A DNA stretch of 64,000 bases from JADJDM01 sp044352985. GTDB taxonomy: Bacteria; Bacteroidota; Bacteroidia; B-17B0; Aurantibacillaceae. The translations under genes were made by a program, and so were the position numbers. The notes beneath the pieces were generated by a model. It saw nothing but the letters and a program-made list of their open reading frames with translations. It did no database searches and was not told where the DNA came from. Of the stretch, positions 34,512-43,600 are shown piece by piece (position 1 is the first letter of the stretch; every line of letters begins with the position of its first letter). Location: contig JBILCU010000001.1 in assembly GCA_044352985.1 (NCBI GenBank), positions 1-64,000 of the forward strand, read 5' to 3'.

Positions 34512-34895
34512 TTTCTTCTCTTTACAGAAACGAAAGTATTAAAGAAGAAAAGTAATTTAGGTGACACTACTCAATAGAAAACATGATTTATATCAGACGA
34601 GTTATTGTGTTCTTCTGGTTTCTAGAATTCTGATTATTATAATTTTGAAAACACTATGATTTTTCTAGTAATAGAAATATAAAGGCAAATACCGAACTAT
34701 TTAACGCTAACATCAAAACCTTTTAAGCAAATTAAAGAGGCTTTACCGAAGTAAAATTTGTTCGTTTATGACGCTGATACCTAATTCTCTAAAATAAATC
34801 TAGCCTCTTAAAACTAACAAAGCATTGAAGAACCAGAAACAAAAAAGCCTCAACTTAAATAAGTTGAGGCTTTCCTAAAAGATAAATTATAAAGA
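34512..34895. other. Intergenic region between the DoxX operon and peroxiredoxin
   Basis: 384 bases, AT-rich, without a supported gene. It holds the DoxX -7 near-match at 34531 and the peroxiredoxin terminator at 34844. I see nothing else of note. Confidence 0.5.
34844..34873 (-). terminator. Rho-independent terminator of the gcvH-peroxiredoxin unit
   Basis: Perfect 13-base stem AAAGCCTCAACTT (34844-34856) with AAGTTGAGGCTTT (34861-34873) around loop AAAT. On the minus strand it ends in a run of T. It lies 22 bases after the peroxiredoxin stop. Confidence 0.92.
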
Positions 34896-35525
34896 TTAGT
34901 GTTTTGCTAAGTATTCAGCAACACCTTTATGGTCTGCTTTCATTCCTTCGCTACCTTTTACCCAATTTGCAGGGCAAACTTCGCCATTTTCTTCGTTAAA
35001 TTGCAATGCATCAACCATGCGAATAGCTTCATCAACATTTCTTCCTAAAGGCAAATCGTTAATTAATTGATGGCGTACTTTACCTGCTTTATCAATTAAA
35101 AATAATGCACGGAAAGCAATCATTGGTCCATCAGCCACTAATTCACCATCTTCATTTACATCGTAATCACCAAACATTGCATCGTAATTACTTGTAATAG
35201 TTTTAGTGGTATCAGCAACAATCGGATATGTTACTCCTTTAATTCCACCTTGTGCTTTTGGCACTTGTAACCAGCCCCAGTGACTTTGTTCAGTATCTGT
35301 AGAACAACCTACAATAGCAACATTACGTTTTTCAAACTCTGCTAATTTCTCTTGAAATGCATGTAATTCTGTTGGGCAAACAAATGTGAAATCTTTAGGA
35401 TAAAAGAAAAAGATAACATACTTTTTTCCTACATATTGTTCCAATGAAAAATCGTTTACGATTTCGCCGCCGTTGATTACGGCCGATGCCTTAAATGAAG
35501 GCGCTTTTTTTCCTACTAATGACAT
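34896..35525 (-). CDS. Two-cysteine peroxiredoxin (AhpC/Prx1 type)
   Basis: 209 residues. The peroxidatic cysteine is Cys50 in FYPKDFTFVCPTEL; the resolving cysteine is Cys184 in GEVCPANW near the C-terminus, the typical two-Cys arrangement. The protein reduces hydrogen peroxide and alkyl peroxides in the cytoplasm using thioredoxin or AhpF-like donors. No ahpF is adjacent, so thioredoxin is the more likely donor. It begins 26 bases after gcvH, probably on the same transcript, and ends at a strong terminator (34844-34873). Confidence 0.94.
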   Translation of the reverse strand: MSLVGKKAPSFKASAVINGGEIVNDFSLEQYVGKKYVIFFFYPKDFTFVCPTELHAFQEKLAEFEKRNVAIVGCSTDTEQSHWGWLQVPKAQGGIKGVTYPIVADTTKTITSNYDAMFGDYDVNEDGELVADGPMIAFRALFLIDKAGKVRHQLINDLPLGRNVDEAIRMVDALQFNEENGEVCPANWVKGSEGMKADHKGVAEYLAKH

Positions 35526-35551
35526 AATTGAATAAATTTAAATGTTTAAAA

Positions 35552-35932
35552 TTAAGCTCCTATCAATGCTTTATAATCTTCTACTGATAATAAAGAATCT
35601 AAATCCGCTGCGCTATCAATGGTGCAACGAATCATCCAGCCATCACCATAAGGGTCAGAATTTACCAATTCCGGATTGCCGTCAATTTTTGAGTTAATCT
35701 CTAACACTTTACCACTAATTGGCATAAATAAATCAGATACAGTTTTAACGGCTTCTACAGATCCAAAAATTGCTTCACGATCAACTGTTTCGTTTAATGT
35801 AGTAACATCAACGTAAACAATATCACCTAGCTCTTTTTGAGCAAAATCTGTAATTCCAATAACGGCTTCGGAGCCTTCAACACGAACCCATTCGTGATCT
35901 TTGGTGTACTTTAAATTATCAGGAAAATTCAT
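35552..35932 (-). CDS. gcvH: Glycine cleavage system H protein
   Basis: 126 residues, normal size. The lipoyl-bearing lysine is Lys63 in GSVEAVKTVSDL. The N-terminus MNFPDNLKYTKDHEWVRVEG and the end block NSDPYGDGWMIR are diagnostic. It shuttles the aminomethyl group between the P, T and L proteins; none of those genes is in the window. A -7 promoter box lies 23 bases upstream, and the peroxiredoxin gene follows after 26 bases. Confidence 0.96.
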   Translation of the reverse strand: MNFPDNLKYTKDHEWVRVEGSEAVIGITDFAQKELGDIVYVDVTTLNETVDREAIFGSVEAVKTVSDLFMPISGKVLEINSKIDGNPELVNSDPYGDGWMIRCTIDSAADLDSLLSVEDYKALIGA

Positions 35933-35954
35933 TGAATTATTTTTTTAACGACGG

Positions 35955-35962
35955 CAAATATA
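35955..35962 (-). promoter_or_regulatory. -7 promoter box of gcvH
   Basis: Minus-strand TATATTTG matches TAnnTTTG, 23 bases upstream of the gcvH ATG. A TTGG (minus strand) lies 24 bases further up, longer than the usual -33 spacing. Confidence 0.45.
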
Positions 35963-36056
35963 CATTAAAATACTAAAATGCCCCACCAAAAAAACAATTT
36001 ACAAGCGATTGTTTGAAATTATGCGTAACCAAATAAGTAATTATGAATTATAGACC

Positions 36057-36064
36057 TAATTTTG
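36057..36064 (+). promoter_or_regulatory. -7 promoter box of the MORN-type repeat gene
   Basis: TAATTTTG matches TAnnTTTG. It overlaps an upstream in-frame TTG (36062), which therefore cannot be the start codon. It lies 34 and 58 bases before the ATGs at 36098 and 36122. Confidence 0.45.
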
Positions 36065-36121
36065 CAGCATATAGGTTTAAAATTTGAATACGAAATCATG
36101 AAAATAATCGAACAAAAAAAA

Positions 36122-37879
36122 ATGTTCAAGCTTAAAAATTTAATACTATTCTGCTTAGTTTTTACTGCTCTTTCCGTTTTTACCCAACCTAAATACGAGT
36201 ATTACGACGAAGACAAGAAACTCATTAAAAGTGAAGAACACTTTATAAAAGGTATTTCTCACGGAAAAATTACAACCTATTTTAAAAACGGAAAAGTATC
36301 AAAAATTGGATGGAATAAATATGGTAAACGAGATAGTGTTTGGAAATACTTTTACGAAGAAGGCAAACTAAAAGCAGAAGAAAGCTTTACAAAAGGCATT
36401 AAAAATGGTAGAAACTTATACTATTATAAATCAGGCAAACCTGCTCAATTAACTTTATTTGATTTTGACCGACCAGATAGCATTTGGACTTCCTGGCATG
36501 AAAACGGAAATGTGAAAGGGCGTGAATCTTTTAATAAAGGCAAAAGAGATGGTGTTTGGATTTATTATTACGAAAATGGCAACAAAGAAACTGAAGCCAT
36601 TTTTAAAGATAATATTCAGGAAGGTCAATTTGTATCTTATCATAAAAACGGACAAGTAGCTGAGCAAGGAAACTATTGTAAAAATTATAAGTGTCAGCTA
36701 TGGAAAGAATATTATGAAGATGGAAAAGCAAAAGCTGAAAAAGAATACAAAGATTCAACCACCATGCTACTCATAAATATTTGGAACGAAAAAGGAACCC
36801 AATTAATTAAAGACGGTAATGGAGAATTAATGTTTACTTATAATGATGGAAAACTAAAAGCAAAAGGGAGATATGAAAACGGTTTTCAGAACGGGGAATG
36901 GTTTTTCTTTCATCCTAACGGTAATTTAGATTATCAGGCTACTTATAAAAAAAATAAAAAAAACGGAAAATATGTTTCATTTTTTGATGATAAAAAATAT
37001 AAAAGCACTGGTAGTTATGTAAACGATGAAAAAAACGGGCATTGGATTTTTTATCGAGAAACGGGCAAAAAAGAAATGGAAGGAGATTTTGAAAACGGAA
37101 AAAGAAACGGCACCTGGACATACTATTATGCTAATGAAAACAAAGAAAGTAATGGAAACTATGTTAACGATAAAGAAAATGGCAAGTGGGAATTTTGGTA
37201 TGAGACCAGCGAAAAATTAAGAGAGGGAAATTATGAAAACGGCTTAAAAGAGGGAAATTGGATCACTTGGTTTGAAAACGGAAAAAAATTACAAGAGGGT
37301 AACTATTTAAAAGGTAAAGAAAATGGAGAATGGAACGCCTGGTATAATTCAGGGCAGTTAAAAGATAGAGGTAATTTTGAATACGGCAAAATGGAGGGAA
37401 TTTGGCAAGGATGGTTTGCAAATGGCAAAGAAAATTATAAAGGAAGTAATAAAGAAGGCAAACGAAATGGCAAATGGGAATATTGGTATGAAAAAAACGG
37501 AAAACCACGCGAAATATCGAATTACGTTCTTGGCATTAAACATGGTAAGTGGATTCAATGGACAGAAAATGGATTTATAGACACGGAAGGCAATTACCGT
37601 AGAGGTAAACAAAATGGCAAATGGACCTATTACTATGAAACAGGGGGCATTTACCGAATTCAGAACTTTAAAAAAGGAGATTTAAGTGGACGTTCAATAA
37701 CTTATAATTCTAATAATACCTTGCAAAGTGAATGTAATTACAAAGTAATAAAACGTGAAATCGTAAAAGGTCAATCTCATGTAAAATCAGGTAGTGTACC
37801 TCATGGCACCTGGATTTTTTACGATCAAAATGGCATGGAAATATCTAGGGTAAATTATAAAAATGGCATTAAGCAATAA
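36122..37879 (+). CDS. Exported MORN/YwqK-type repeat protein
   Basis: 585 residues from the ATG at 36122, chosen because it gives a compact signal peptide (MFKLKNLILFCLVFTALSVF, cleavage before QPKYEYY). The in-frame ATG at 36098 adds eight residues and is possible. The mature protein is almost wholly about twenty repeats of about 23 residues with the pattern GK.NG.W..Y..NG....GNY..G, the MORN-type beta-hairpin repeat that databases label as YwqK-family antitoxin. No toxin gene is nearby and the protein is exported, so the antitoxin label should not be used. Likely a periplasmic or surface scaffold. One degenerate stretch (about residues 205-230, YKDSTTMLLINIWNEKGTQL) interrupts the array. 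Confidence 0.85.
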   Translation: MFKLKNLILFCLVFTALSVFTQPKYEYYDEDKKLIKSEEHFIKGISHGKITTYFKNGKVSKIGWNKYGKRDSVWKYFYEEGKLKAEESFTKGIKNGRNLYYYKSGKPAQLTLFDFDRPDSIWTSWHENGNVKGRESFNKGKRDGVWIYYYENGNKETEAIFKDNIQEGQFVSYHKNGQVAEQGNYCKNYKCQLWKEYYEDGKAKAEKEYKDSTTMLLINIWNEKGTQLIKDGNGELMFTYNDGKLKAKGRYENGFQNGEWFFFHPNGNLDYQATYKKNKKNGKYVSFFDDKKYKSTGSYVNDEKNGHWIFYRETGKKEMEGDFENGKRNGTWTYYYANENKESNGNYVNDKENGKWEFWYETSEKLREGNYENGLKEGNWITWFENGKKLQEGNYLKGKENGEWNAWYNSGQLKDRGNFEYGKMEGIWQGWFANGKENYKGSNKEGKRNGKWEYWYEKNGKPREISNYVLGIKHGKWIQWTENGFIDTEGNYRRGKQNGKWTYYYETGGIYRIQNFKKGDLSGRSITYNSNNTLQSECNYKVIKREIVKGQSHVKSGSVPHGTWIFYDQNGMEISRVNYKNGIKQ

Positions 37880-37958
37880 ACCCCTTTTTCTAGTATTTCA
37901 TTCCCTTTATTTTCAATAGTTTACCATTTATAAATAAAAATTACGCCTTCGTTTCTTT

Positions 37959-37966
37959 TAATTTTG
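37959..37966 (+). promoter_or_regulatory. -7 promoter box of the HU-SPOR gene
   Basis: TAATTTTG matches TAnnTTTG, 17 bases upstream of the ATG at 37984. No -33 element seen. Confidence 0.45.
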
Positions 37967-37983
37967 TAAATTCGGGTTCAGAA

Positions 37984-39018
37984 ATGAAAGTTTCATTAGA
38001 AAAATATATCCCTGAGTTACTATACAATCACGAGTGTGTTATAATACCTGATTTTGGTGGTTTTGTATCCAGAATGGAGTCGTCTGTTTATGACGAAAAA
38101 ACGTCTGTTTTTAATCCTCCATCAAAAAGTATATCATTTAATAAAAACTTAATCATTAATGATGGTTTATTGATTAACCGTGTTATGAATGAAGAAAAAA
38201 TCTCTTATGAGTTAACTTCAATCATGATAAAAAACACAGTTTCTGTCTGGAATCAACAACTGATTGAAAAGAAACGATTGGAATTAGCGGGTATCGGTGT
38301 TTTTTGTTTAAATAGTGACCAAACTATTCAGTTTGAGCCTCGAATAGATGTAAATTATTTAATTGAATCTTTTGGTTTGTACCCTATTAAAGGATATAGC
38401 TTAAATAATGATTTAAACGACGGCATAATTGATTTAAATACATCAAAATCCAAAGATCAAAAAACTTCATTTCAACAAGGTAAAAAATACTTAAAAGTTG
38501 CTGCAATGATTGCGTTACCAGTAATTGCTTTTGGAATTTTAAAATCATTAAATCATAAAACAATTTCAAACGTTATCACATCCGCTTTTGACTTATCTTC
38601 TAAAGAAATTAGCTATGTGGCTAAAAAATACGAAACAAAAAATTACGATTTCAATACTCATTCTTTAGCAATAACTGATTTCACTGATAATACTCCTTCA
38701 ACGTTAAGCTTTAATAATGGCAAAACAGTTTCATTTTATAGTAATGAAATTAATACTGAAGAAGTAATCAACAATTCATTTTCACCAAACGACCAATATC
38801 AAATTATTATTGGATGTTTTGCTGTAGAAACTAATGCGGAAAAACTAGTAAAAACTGTTGAGCAAAAAAAGAAAACCGCTTTTACTGTAGGAAAAAACAA
38901 AAAAGGCTTACATATAGTTAGTGCAGGTAGCTCAAACAATCATGACAAAGCAATTGACTTACTGAAAAGCATACAGGAAGATTATCCAAATGCTTGGATT
39001 TTGGATAAATCAATATAA
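37984..39018 (+). CDS. HU-CCDC81-like domain, membrane helix and SPOR domain protein
   Basis: 344 residues in three parts. Residues about 1-120 (YIPELLYNHECVIIPDFGGF..., ...LELAGIGVF) form the HU-related domain of the bacterial CCDC81 type, widespread in Bacteroidota. A single membrane helix follows (KVAAMIALPVIAFGILKSL, about 167-185). The C-terminus (about 270-342, QYQIIIGCFAVETNAEKLV...) is a SPOR domain, which binds denuded peptidoglycan at division sites. The topology inferred is HU part in the cytoplasm and SPOR in the periplasm, linking something inside (perhaps DNA) to the septal wall. The next gene begins 24 bases later. Confidence 0.87.
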   Translation: MKVSLEKYIPELLYNHECVIIPDFGGFVSRMESSVYDEKTSVFNPPSKSISFNKNLIINDGLLINRVMNEEKISYELTSIMIKNTVSVWNQQLIEKKRLELAGIGVFCLNSDQTIQFEPRIDVNYLIESFGLYPIKGYSLNNDLNDGIIDLNTSKSKDQKTSFQQGKKYLKVAAMIALPVIAFGILKSLNHKTISNVITSAFDLSSKEISYVAKKYETKNYDFNTHSLAITDFTDNTPSTLSFNNGKTVSFYSNEINTEEVINNSFSPNDQYQIIIGCFAVETNAEKLVKTVEQKKKTAFTVGKNKKGLHIVSAGSSNNHDKAIDLLKSIQEDYPNAWILDKSI

Positions 39019-39042
39019 CATCTCATTCAACCATTTATAAAG

Positions 39043-39684
39043 TTGGATTTCATCAACAATAACATCATCCAATATGCACTGCAACATTCTGAAAGCGAAG
39101 ATGATGTGTTAGTTGAATTACAAAGAGAAACACATCTTACTTTTTTATCTCCAAGAATGTTAAGTGGCCATTTACAAGGTCAATTTTTAACTATGCTTTC
39201 AAAATTGATGAATTGCCAAAACATTCTTGAAATTGGAAGCTATACAGGTTACTCTGCTATTTGTTTGGCAAGAGGATTAAAAGAAAATGGCAAACTAATT
39301 ACCATAGATGTAAATGAGGAAACTGAATCTATTGCAAAAAAGTATTTTAAGAAAAGTGGACTTGATTCTAAAATAGATTTAATTATTGGCAATGCATTAA
39401 CTGTTATTCCTAATTTAAACATTCAATTTGACTTAGTATTTATTGATGCTGATAAAAAAAATTATTCGAGTTATTTTGATTTAGTAATAGATAAAGTAAA
39501 ATCCGGAGGTTTAATTATTGCTGATAATGTGTTATGGAGCGGAAAAATTCTTGACGGTAAATCAAACAAAGATGTTGATACCTCAGCTTTAATTTCGTTT
39601 AATACAAAAATAAAAAACGACAACAGAGTTGAAAAACTACTGTTACCAATCAGAGATGGTTTATTTTTAATTCAAAAAAAATAA
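39043..39684 (+). CDS. SAM-dependent O-methyltransferase (caffeoyl-CoA O-MT/YrrM type)
   Basis: 213 residues, class I methyltransferase. The SAM loop is ILEIGSYTGYSAICLARGL; LITIDVNEE binds ribose; DLVFIDADKKNYSSYF and IIADNVLWSGKILD carry the Asp and Asn metal ligands of the catechol/caffeoyl-CoA O-methyltransferase-like family. The start is a TTG at 39043 (MDFINNNIIQYALQHSESED...), since homologues begin with a similar 50-residue N-terminal region that includes the conserved LSPRMLSGHLQG; no ATG precedes that block. Small-molecule substrate unknown. Probably co-transcribed with the HU-SPOR gene (24-base gap) and cdd (five-base gap). Confidence 0.9.
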   Translation: MDFINNNIIQYALQHSESEDDVLVELQRETHLTFLSPRMLSGHLQGQFLTMLSKLMNCQNILEIGSYTGYSAICLARGLKENGKLITIDVNEETESIAKKYFKKSGLDSKIDLIIGNALTVIPNLNIQFDLVFIDADKKNYSSYFDLVIDKVKSGGLIIADNVLWSGKILDGKSNKDVDTSALISFNTKIKNDNRVEKLLLPIRDGLFLIQKK

Positions 39685-39689
39685 TTTTC

Positions 39690-40169
39690 ATGGCAAAGGA
39701 AAAACTACAAATCATTTCTAGCTTTATGGTATACGACCATGAAAAGGAATTAAACAAGGATGAGCAACTTTTAATTTTAAAAGCTAAAGAAGCTTCAAAA
39801 AAAGCTTATGCACCCTACTCCAATTTTCATGTAGGTGCGGCAATACTTTTAAGTAATAACGAAATTGTTAGCGGAAATAATCAGGAAAACTCTGCATATC
39901 CATCAGGATTATGCGCTGAACGGGTAGCCGTTTTTTATGCCGGATCATTACATCCAGACTGTGAAATAAAATGTATTTCTATCTATTGCGATACCGATCG
40001 CCCAATTAGTCCGTGTGGAGCATGCAGACAAGCTTTAATTGAATACGAACAAAAGCAAAAAAATAAAATAAAAGTGATATTGTGTAGCAAAGAAAACAAG
40101 GTTATTACAAGTGAGAGCATTTCGGCTTTTTTACCACTTCAATTTGATTCGAGTTTTTTAAAGAAATAA
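39690..40169 (+). CDS. cdd: Cytidine deaminase
   Basis: 159 residues, homotetrameric-type length. Substrate-binding YSNFHVGAAI, catalytic CAER (zinc ligand Cys75, general acid/base Glu77) and the CGACRQ motif (zinc ligands Cys109, Cys112) are intact. It deaminates cytidine and deoxycytidine in pyrimidine salvage. ATG at 39690, five bases after the methyltransferase stop. It ends exactly next to the stop of the convergent lipoprotein gene (40170), with no terminator between them. Confidence 0.95.
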   Translation: MAKEKLQIISSFMVYDHEKELNKDEQLLILKAKEASKKAYAPYSNFHVGAAILLSNNEIVSGNNQENSAYPSGLCAERVAVFYAGSLHPDCEIKCISIYCDTDRPISPCGACRQALIEYEQKQKNKIKVILCSKENKVITSESISAFLPLQFDSSFLKK

Positions 40170-40604
40170 CTACTTAGTAAAAGTAGCATCAACTGTATCC
40201 ATTATTGTATTACCATCATCAATAATATAGGTCATTTTAATTGTGTTGGAGTTTATCAAACTACCCTGACCACTTTTTAGGAAAACCCCTGTAGTTATTT
40301 GCTGGTCTTGAGGATCAAACCTAATGTTATCTCCGGAAACAACCAATTTTGCTTTTTTGTTAAATCCAACCGCGTAACAATTTTCCATTATTACTGTATC
40401 CCCGCTTCCGTTTAATAAATGTATTTGGAAAGGTTGAGCGGGTTGATCTCTTCTGCTTACTTCAGAACATGTCCAATCAGCAACAAATCGTAATTTTGGA
40501 TCAACGGTTGGTGCAGGTTCATCTTCTTCGTCTGGTGAACAACTAACAAAAAAAGTAATGATAAAAAATAAAAGTAGGCTTAAAAAATTACATCTAAACT
40601 TCAT
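40170..40604 (-). CDS. Lipoprotein downstream of, and coupled to, the giant adhesin
   Basis: 144 residues from the ATG at 40604, one base after the stop of the giant gene (TAA-C-ATG). A lipobox VSC (Cys22 in ITFFVSCSPDEEDE) is followed by an acidic linker and a domain of about 105 residues (FVADWTCSEVSRRDQ..., ...SINSNTIKMTYIIDDG-like) that looks like the calycin/lipocalin-like Bacteroidota lipoproteins beginning with a Trp-containing strand. An upstream in-frame TTG (40616) would add four residues and sit inside the giant gene; I prefer the ATG. The placement suggests a partner of the adhesin, but no function is known. Confidence 0.8.
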   Translation of the reverse strand: MKFRCNFLSLLLFFIITFFVSCSPDEEDEPAPTVDPKLRFVADWTCSEVSRRDQPAQPFQIHLLNGSGDTVIMENCYAVGFNKKAKLVVSGDNIRFDPQDQQITTGVFLKSGQGSLINSNTIKMTYIIDDGNTIMDTVDATFTK

Positions 40605-40605
40605 G

Positions 40606-43600
40606 TTATCGTACAAGTGTTAATCGGCCTTTTCTATCAATTTTATTTCCATTTAAATCATAGGTCTCTAGTTTCCAGATATAAACATCTTCTGCAAAAT
40701 AATCTACACCATTAGTAGTCAATCCCGTCCAACCTTCTGTTGGGTCTGTAGTTTGGAAAACTAAACTGCCCCATCTATCAAATATCTGGAACAAATAACG
40801 CTCAGCATCCATGCCAATTCCAACAGGTATAAATACATCATTCTTTTTGTCTCTATTAGGTGTAAATGCATTTGGAACAAACACAGTGAATTGAGGCTCA
40901 ATGAAAACCGATTTAGAAATGGTATCTCTACAACCTCTGTCGGTAACAGCTATTAATTGAGGGTTATAATATCCGGTAGATAAATAATAATGAGAGCTAT
41001 TGGTAGTTGTTGCAGTGTTTGCATTAGATAAAGAATCATCAAAATTCCATAAATAAGTTACTCCAAGTAAACTGTAATTATAAAACTCAAAATATGGATC
41101 AAATTCGGTAGCTGAACTAGGCATAGTTATAAAGTCTGCTACGGGCTTAGGATAAACTATTACATAATCTTCCATTAATAATGTGTCTTTACATCCTAAA
41201 TTAGAAGTTACTACTAATTGAACATCAAATGTATCACTCACTAAACTATCTAGAGAATAAATATGCGTAGTATTTTCTCCTAAACCAAAAGTTCCATCGC
41301 CAAATGTCCATTCATAAGCTGTACCAATAATTCCTGTACCTGCGCTGCCGGTAAAAGAAACATCTAAGTCTTCACAACCTTGTGTATTGATAGCTGTAAT
41401 AGCAGGAATTGGTTTAGGATTAGGAATTACATCTACTACAGTCATTTCAGATGTTGAACATCCATCAGAAACAAGCAAATTATAACTTTGCGGAGTCAGG
41501 CTTAAAACAGGTATAGAAATAGTAGAGCTAGACCCAGTTTGTGTTTGTGGCGGACTTGTTGCCCAGAAAAACTCATAAGGTGCGCCATCACCACCACTAG
41601 CAAAAGCAGAAAGTGTAACATTTTGGCCAAAACAAGCATTATTATCACTTGCAACTATAGAAATTTTAGGTAAAACAGTTACAAAAAACTGCCCTGAAAC
41701 AGCAGGACAATTATTAGCATCTGTAGCTGTTACATTAAACAATTGAACATCTGAAGTTGTAGTTGTATTTGTGAATAAAACATTATGAATTCCAGGTCCA
41801 TTTAAGCCAGTTCCGGCACCAGACCAAGTATAAGTATAAGGTGGTGTTCCGTTACCAGCTGATGCATAAATACCTAAAGTTTGACCATTACAAGCTGTTT
41901 GATTTTGGCTAACAGTAATTGCAAGTGGGAAAGGTTGTGTTACGTTGCCAGAACCAGTAACTGTACAGCCATTGCCGTCAGTTATTACAATACTATAAGT
42001 ACCTAAAGGTAAGCCTCCCTGGAATGAACCGTTACCAATTATTACACTTGAGCTATTTAGCCATTGATAAGATAAGTTACCGCCTCCAGTACTAACTTGA
42101 GCGTAAACTGTTAGTGTTCCATCTTGTCCGCCATAACACCTTACAGGTGTAGAGATTATACTATCAATTGAAGGGGCTGGAATATCGGTTGTGGTTGCAG
42201 AAAACACTTTGGTACATCCCCTAGAATCGGTAATTAAACAATTGTAGTTTGCAGGAGCTACTAAACCTGTTGCTGTATTTGATGTTTGTAAATTAGGGTC
42301 GTTCCATTGAAAAATGAATGGAGGTGTTGCACCTGTTACATTTATTGTTATTGATGCGTTTGGACTCGTACATATTGAAGGATCGATTGTACTAACTATA
42401 TTAAATGAATCAGGTTGAGATACAAAATAATCTGCAGTAATATTACACCCTCTATTGTCGGTTACAGTTAATGTATATGAGCCACCAGTAAGATTGTTGA
42501 TTTGTGGACCATTTCCAACAGTATTTGGCGACCAAGAATAAGTATAAGATGGTGAACCTCCAGAAGCAGTAATACTTATAGATCCATCGTTATCACCATA
42601 ACATCTAACATTAGTAATAGCATTTACATTAATTAAAAAAGAAGGTGGTTGATTGATTAATATAGAATCTGAAACAGTACATCCATTATCATCAACAACT
42701 TGACATATAAACGTGCCAGCAGGTAAGCCAACAGCCGTAGCACTCACCTGATTTGCAGGGTCATTCCAAGTGTATGAATATGGAGATGTGCCTCCAGTAA
42801 CAAGCATTGATGCTGAGCCATCATTATAATTGTAACATGAAACGTTAATCAATCCTCCAATATTTCCAACCAATTGAAGTGGTTCAGTTATAGGAACAGT
42901 GATTGAAGATACACAGCCGGCAGCATCAACTACTTCAAGAACATTATCACCAGGCCATAATCCATTACCAGATTGATCAGGATTAGCATTCAAATTTGTT
43001 GGGAGCAACCAAGTTTGACTAATTGGTGCAGTACCACCACTAACAGATACGTTAGCAGTACCATCATTTAATCCAAAACAAGATATATTATCTGAAGAAA
43101 TTAATGTTAGTAATGGCGCAGGTAAATCATTTACATTTGCAATAGCACTTGCAATACAGCCATTTGCATCAGTAACATCAACTGAATAAACACCTCCTTG
43201 TAACGAACTGATAATGGCAGTTGAACCACCATTGTTCCAGTCATAAATAAATGGTGATGTACCACCAGTTACTAAAACTTGAGCTGAACCGTTTGACTGA
43301 TTACATAAATTGTTACCAATAACATTTGTAGATGCTGTAAATGGCGCAGGTTCATTGATTAAAGTAGTATCTGTTAATTGACAACCGTTCGCATCAGTAA
43401 TGGTAACAGAATGAATTCCCTCACAAAGCGCTGTTGGATTATAAACTGTTGCTAAAGATGGGAACCAATTGAAAGAATATGGTGCAGTTCCTCCACCGAA
43501 GGTAGCTGTTGCAGTACCCGTACATTGACCATGACATAAGATATCAGTACTAGAAACATCAAGCGTTAATGGTGCAGGAGAAGATACTTGAAGAACTGAT

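Noticed and set aside
34735..34808. Second hairpin AAGAGGCT/AGCCTCTT in the DoxX-peroxiredoxin gap
   Set aside because: The arms are short and about 60 bases apart, with no T-run; likely chance.
36122..37879. YwqK-type antitoxin
   Set aside because: Signal peptide present, no toxin gene adjacent; the label comes only from the repeat type.
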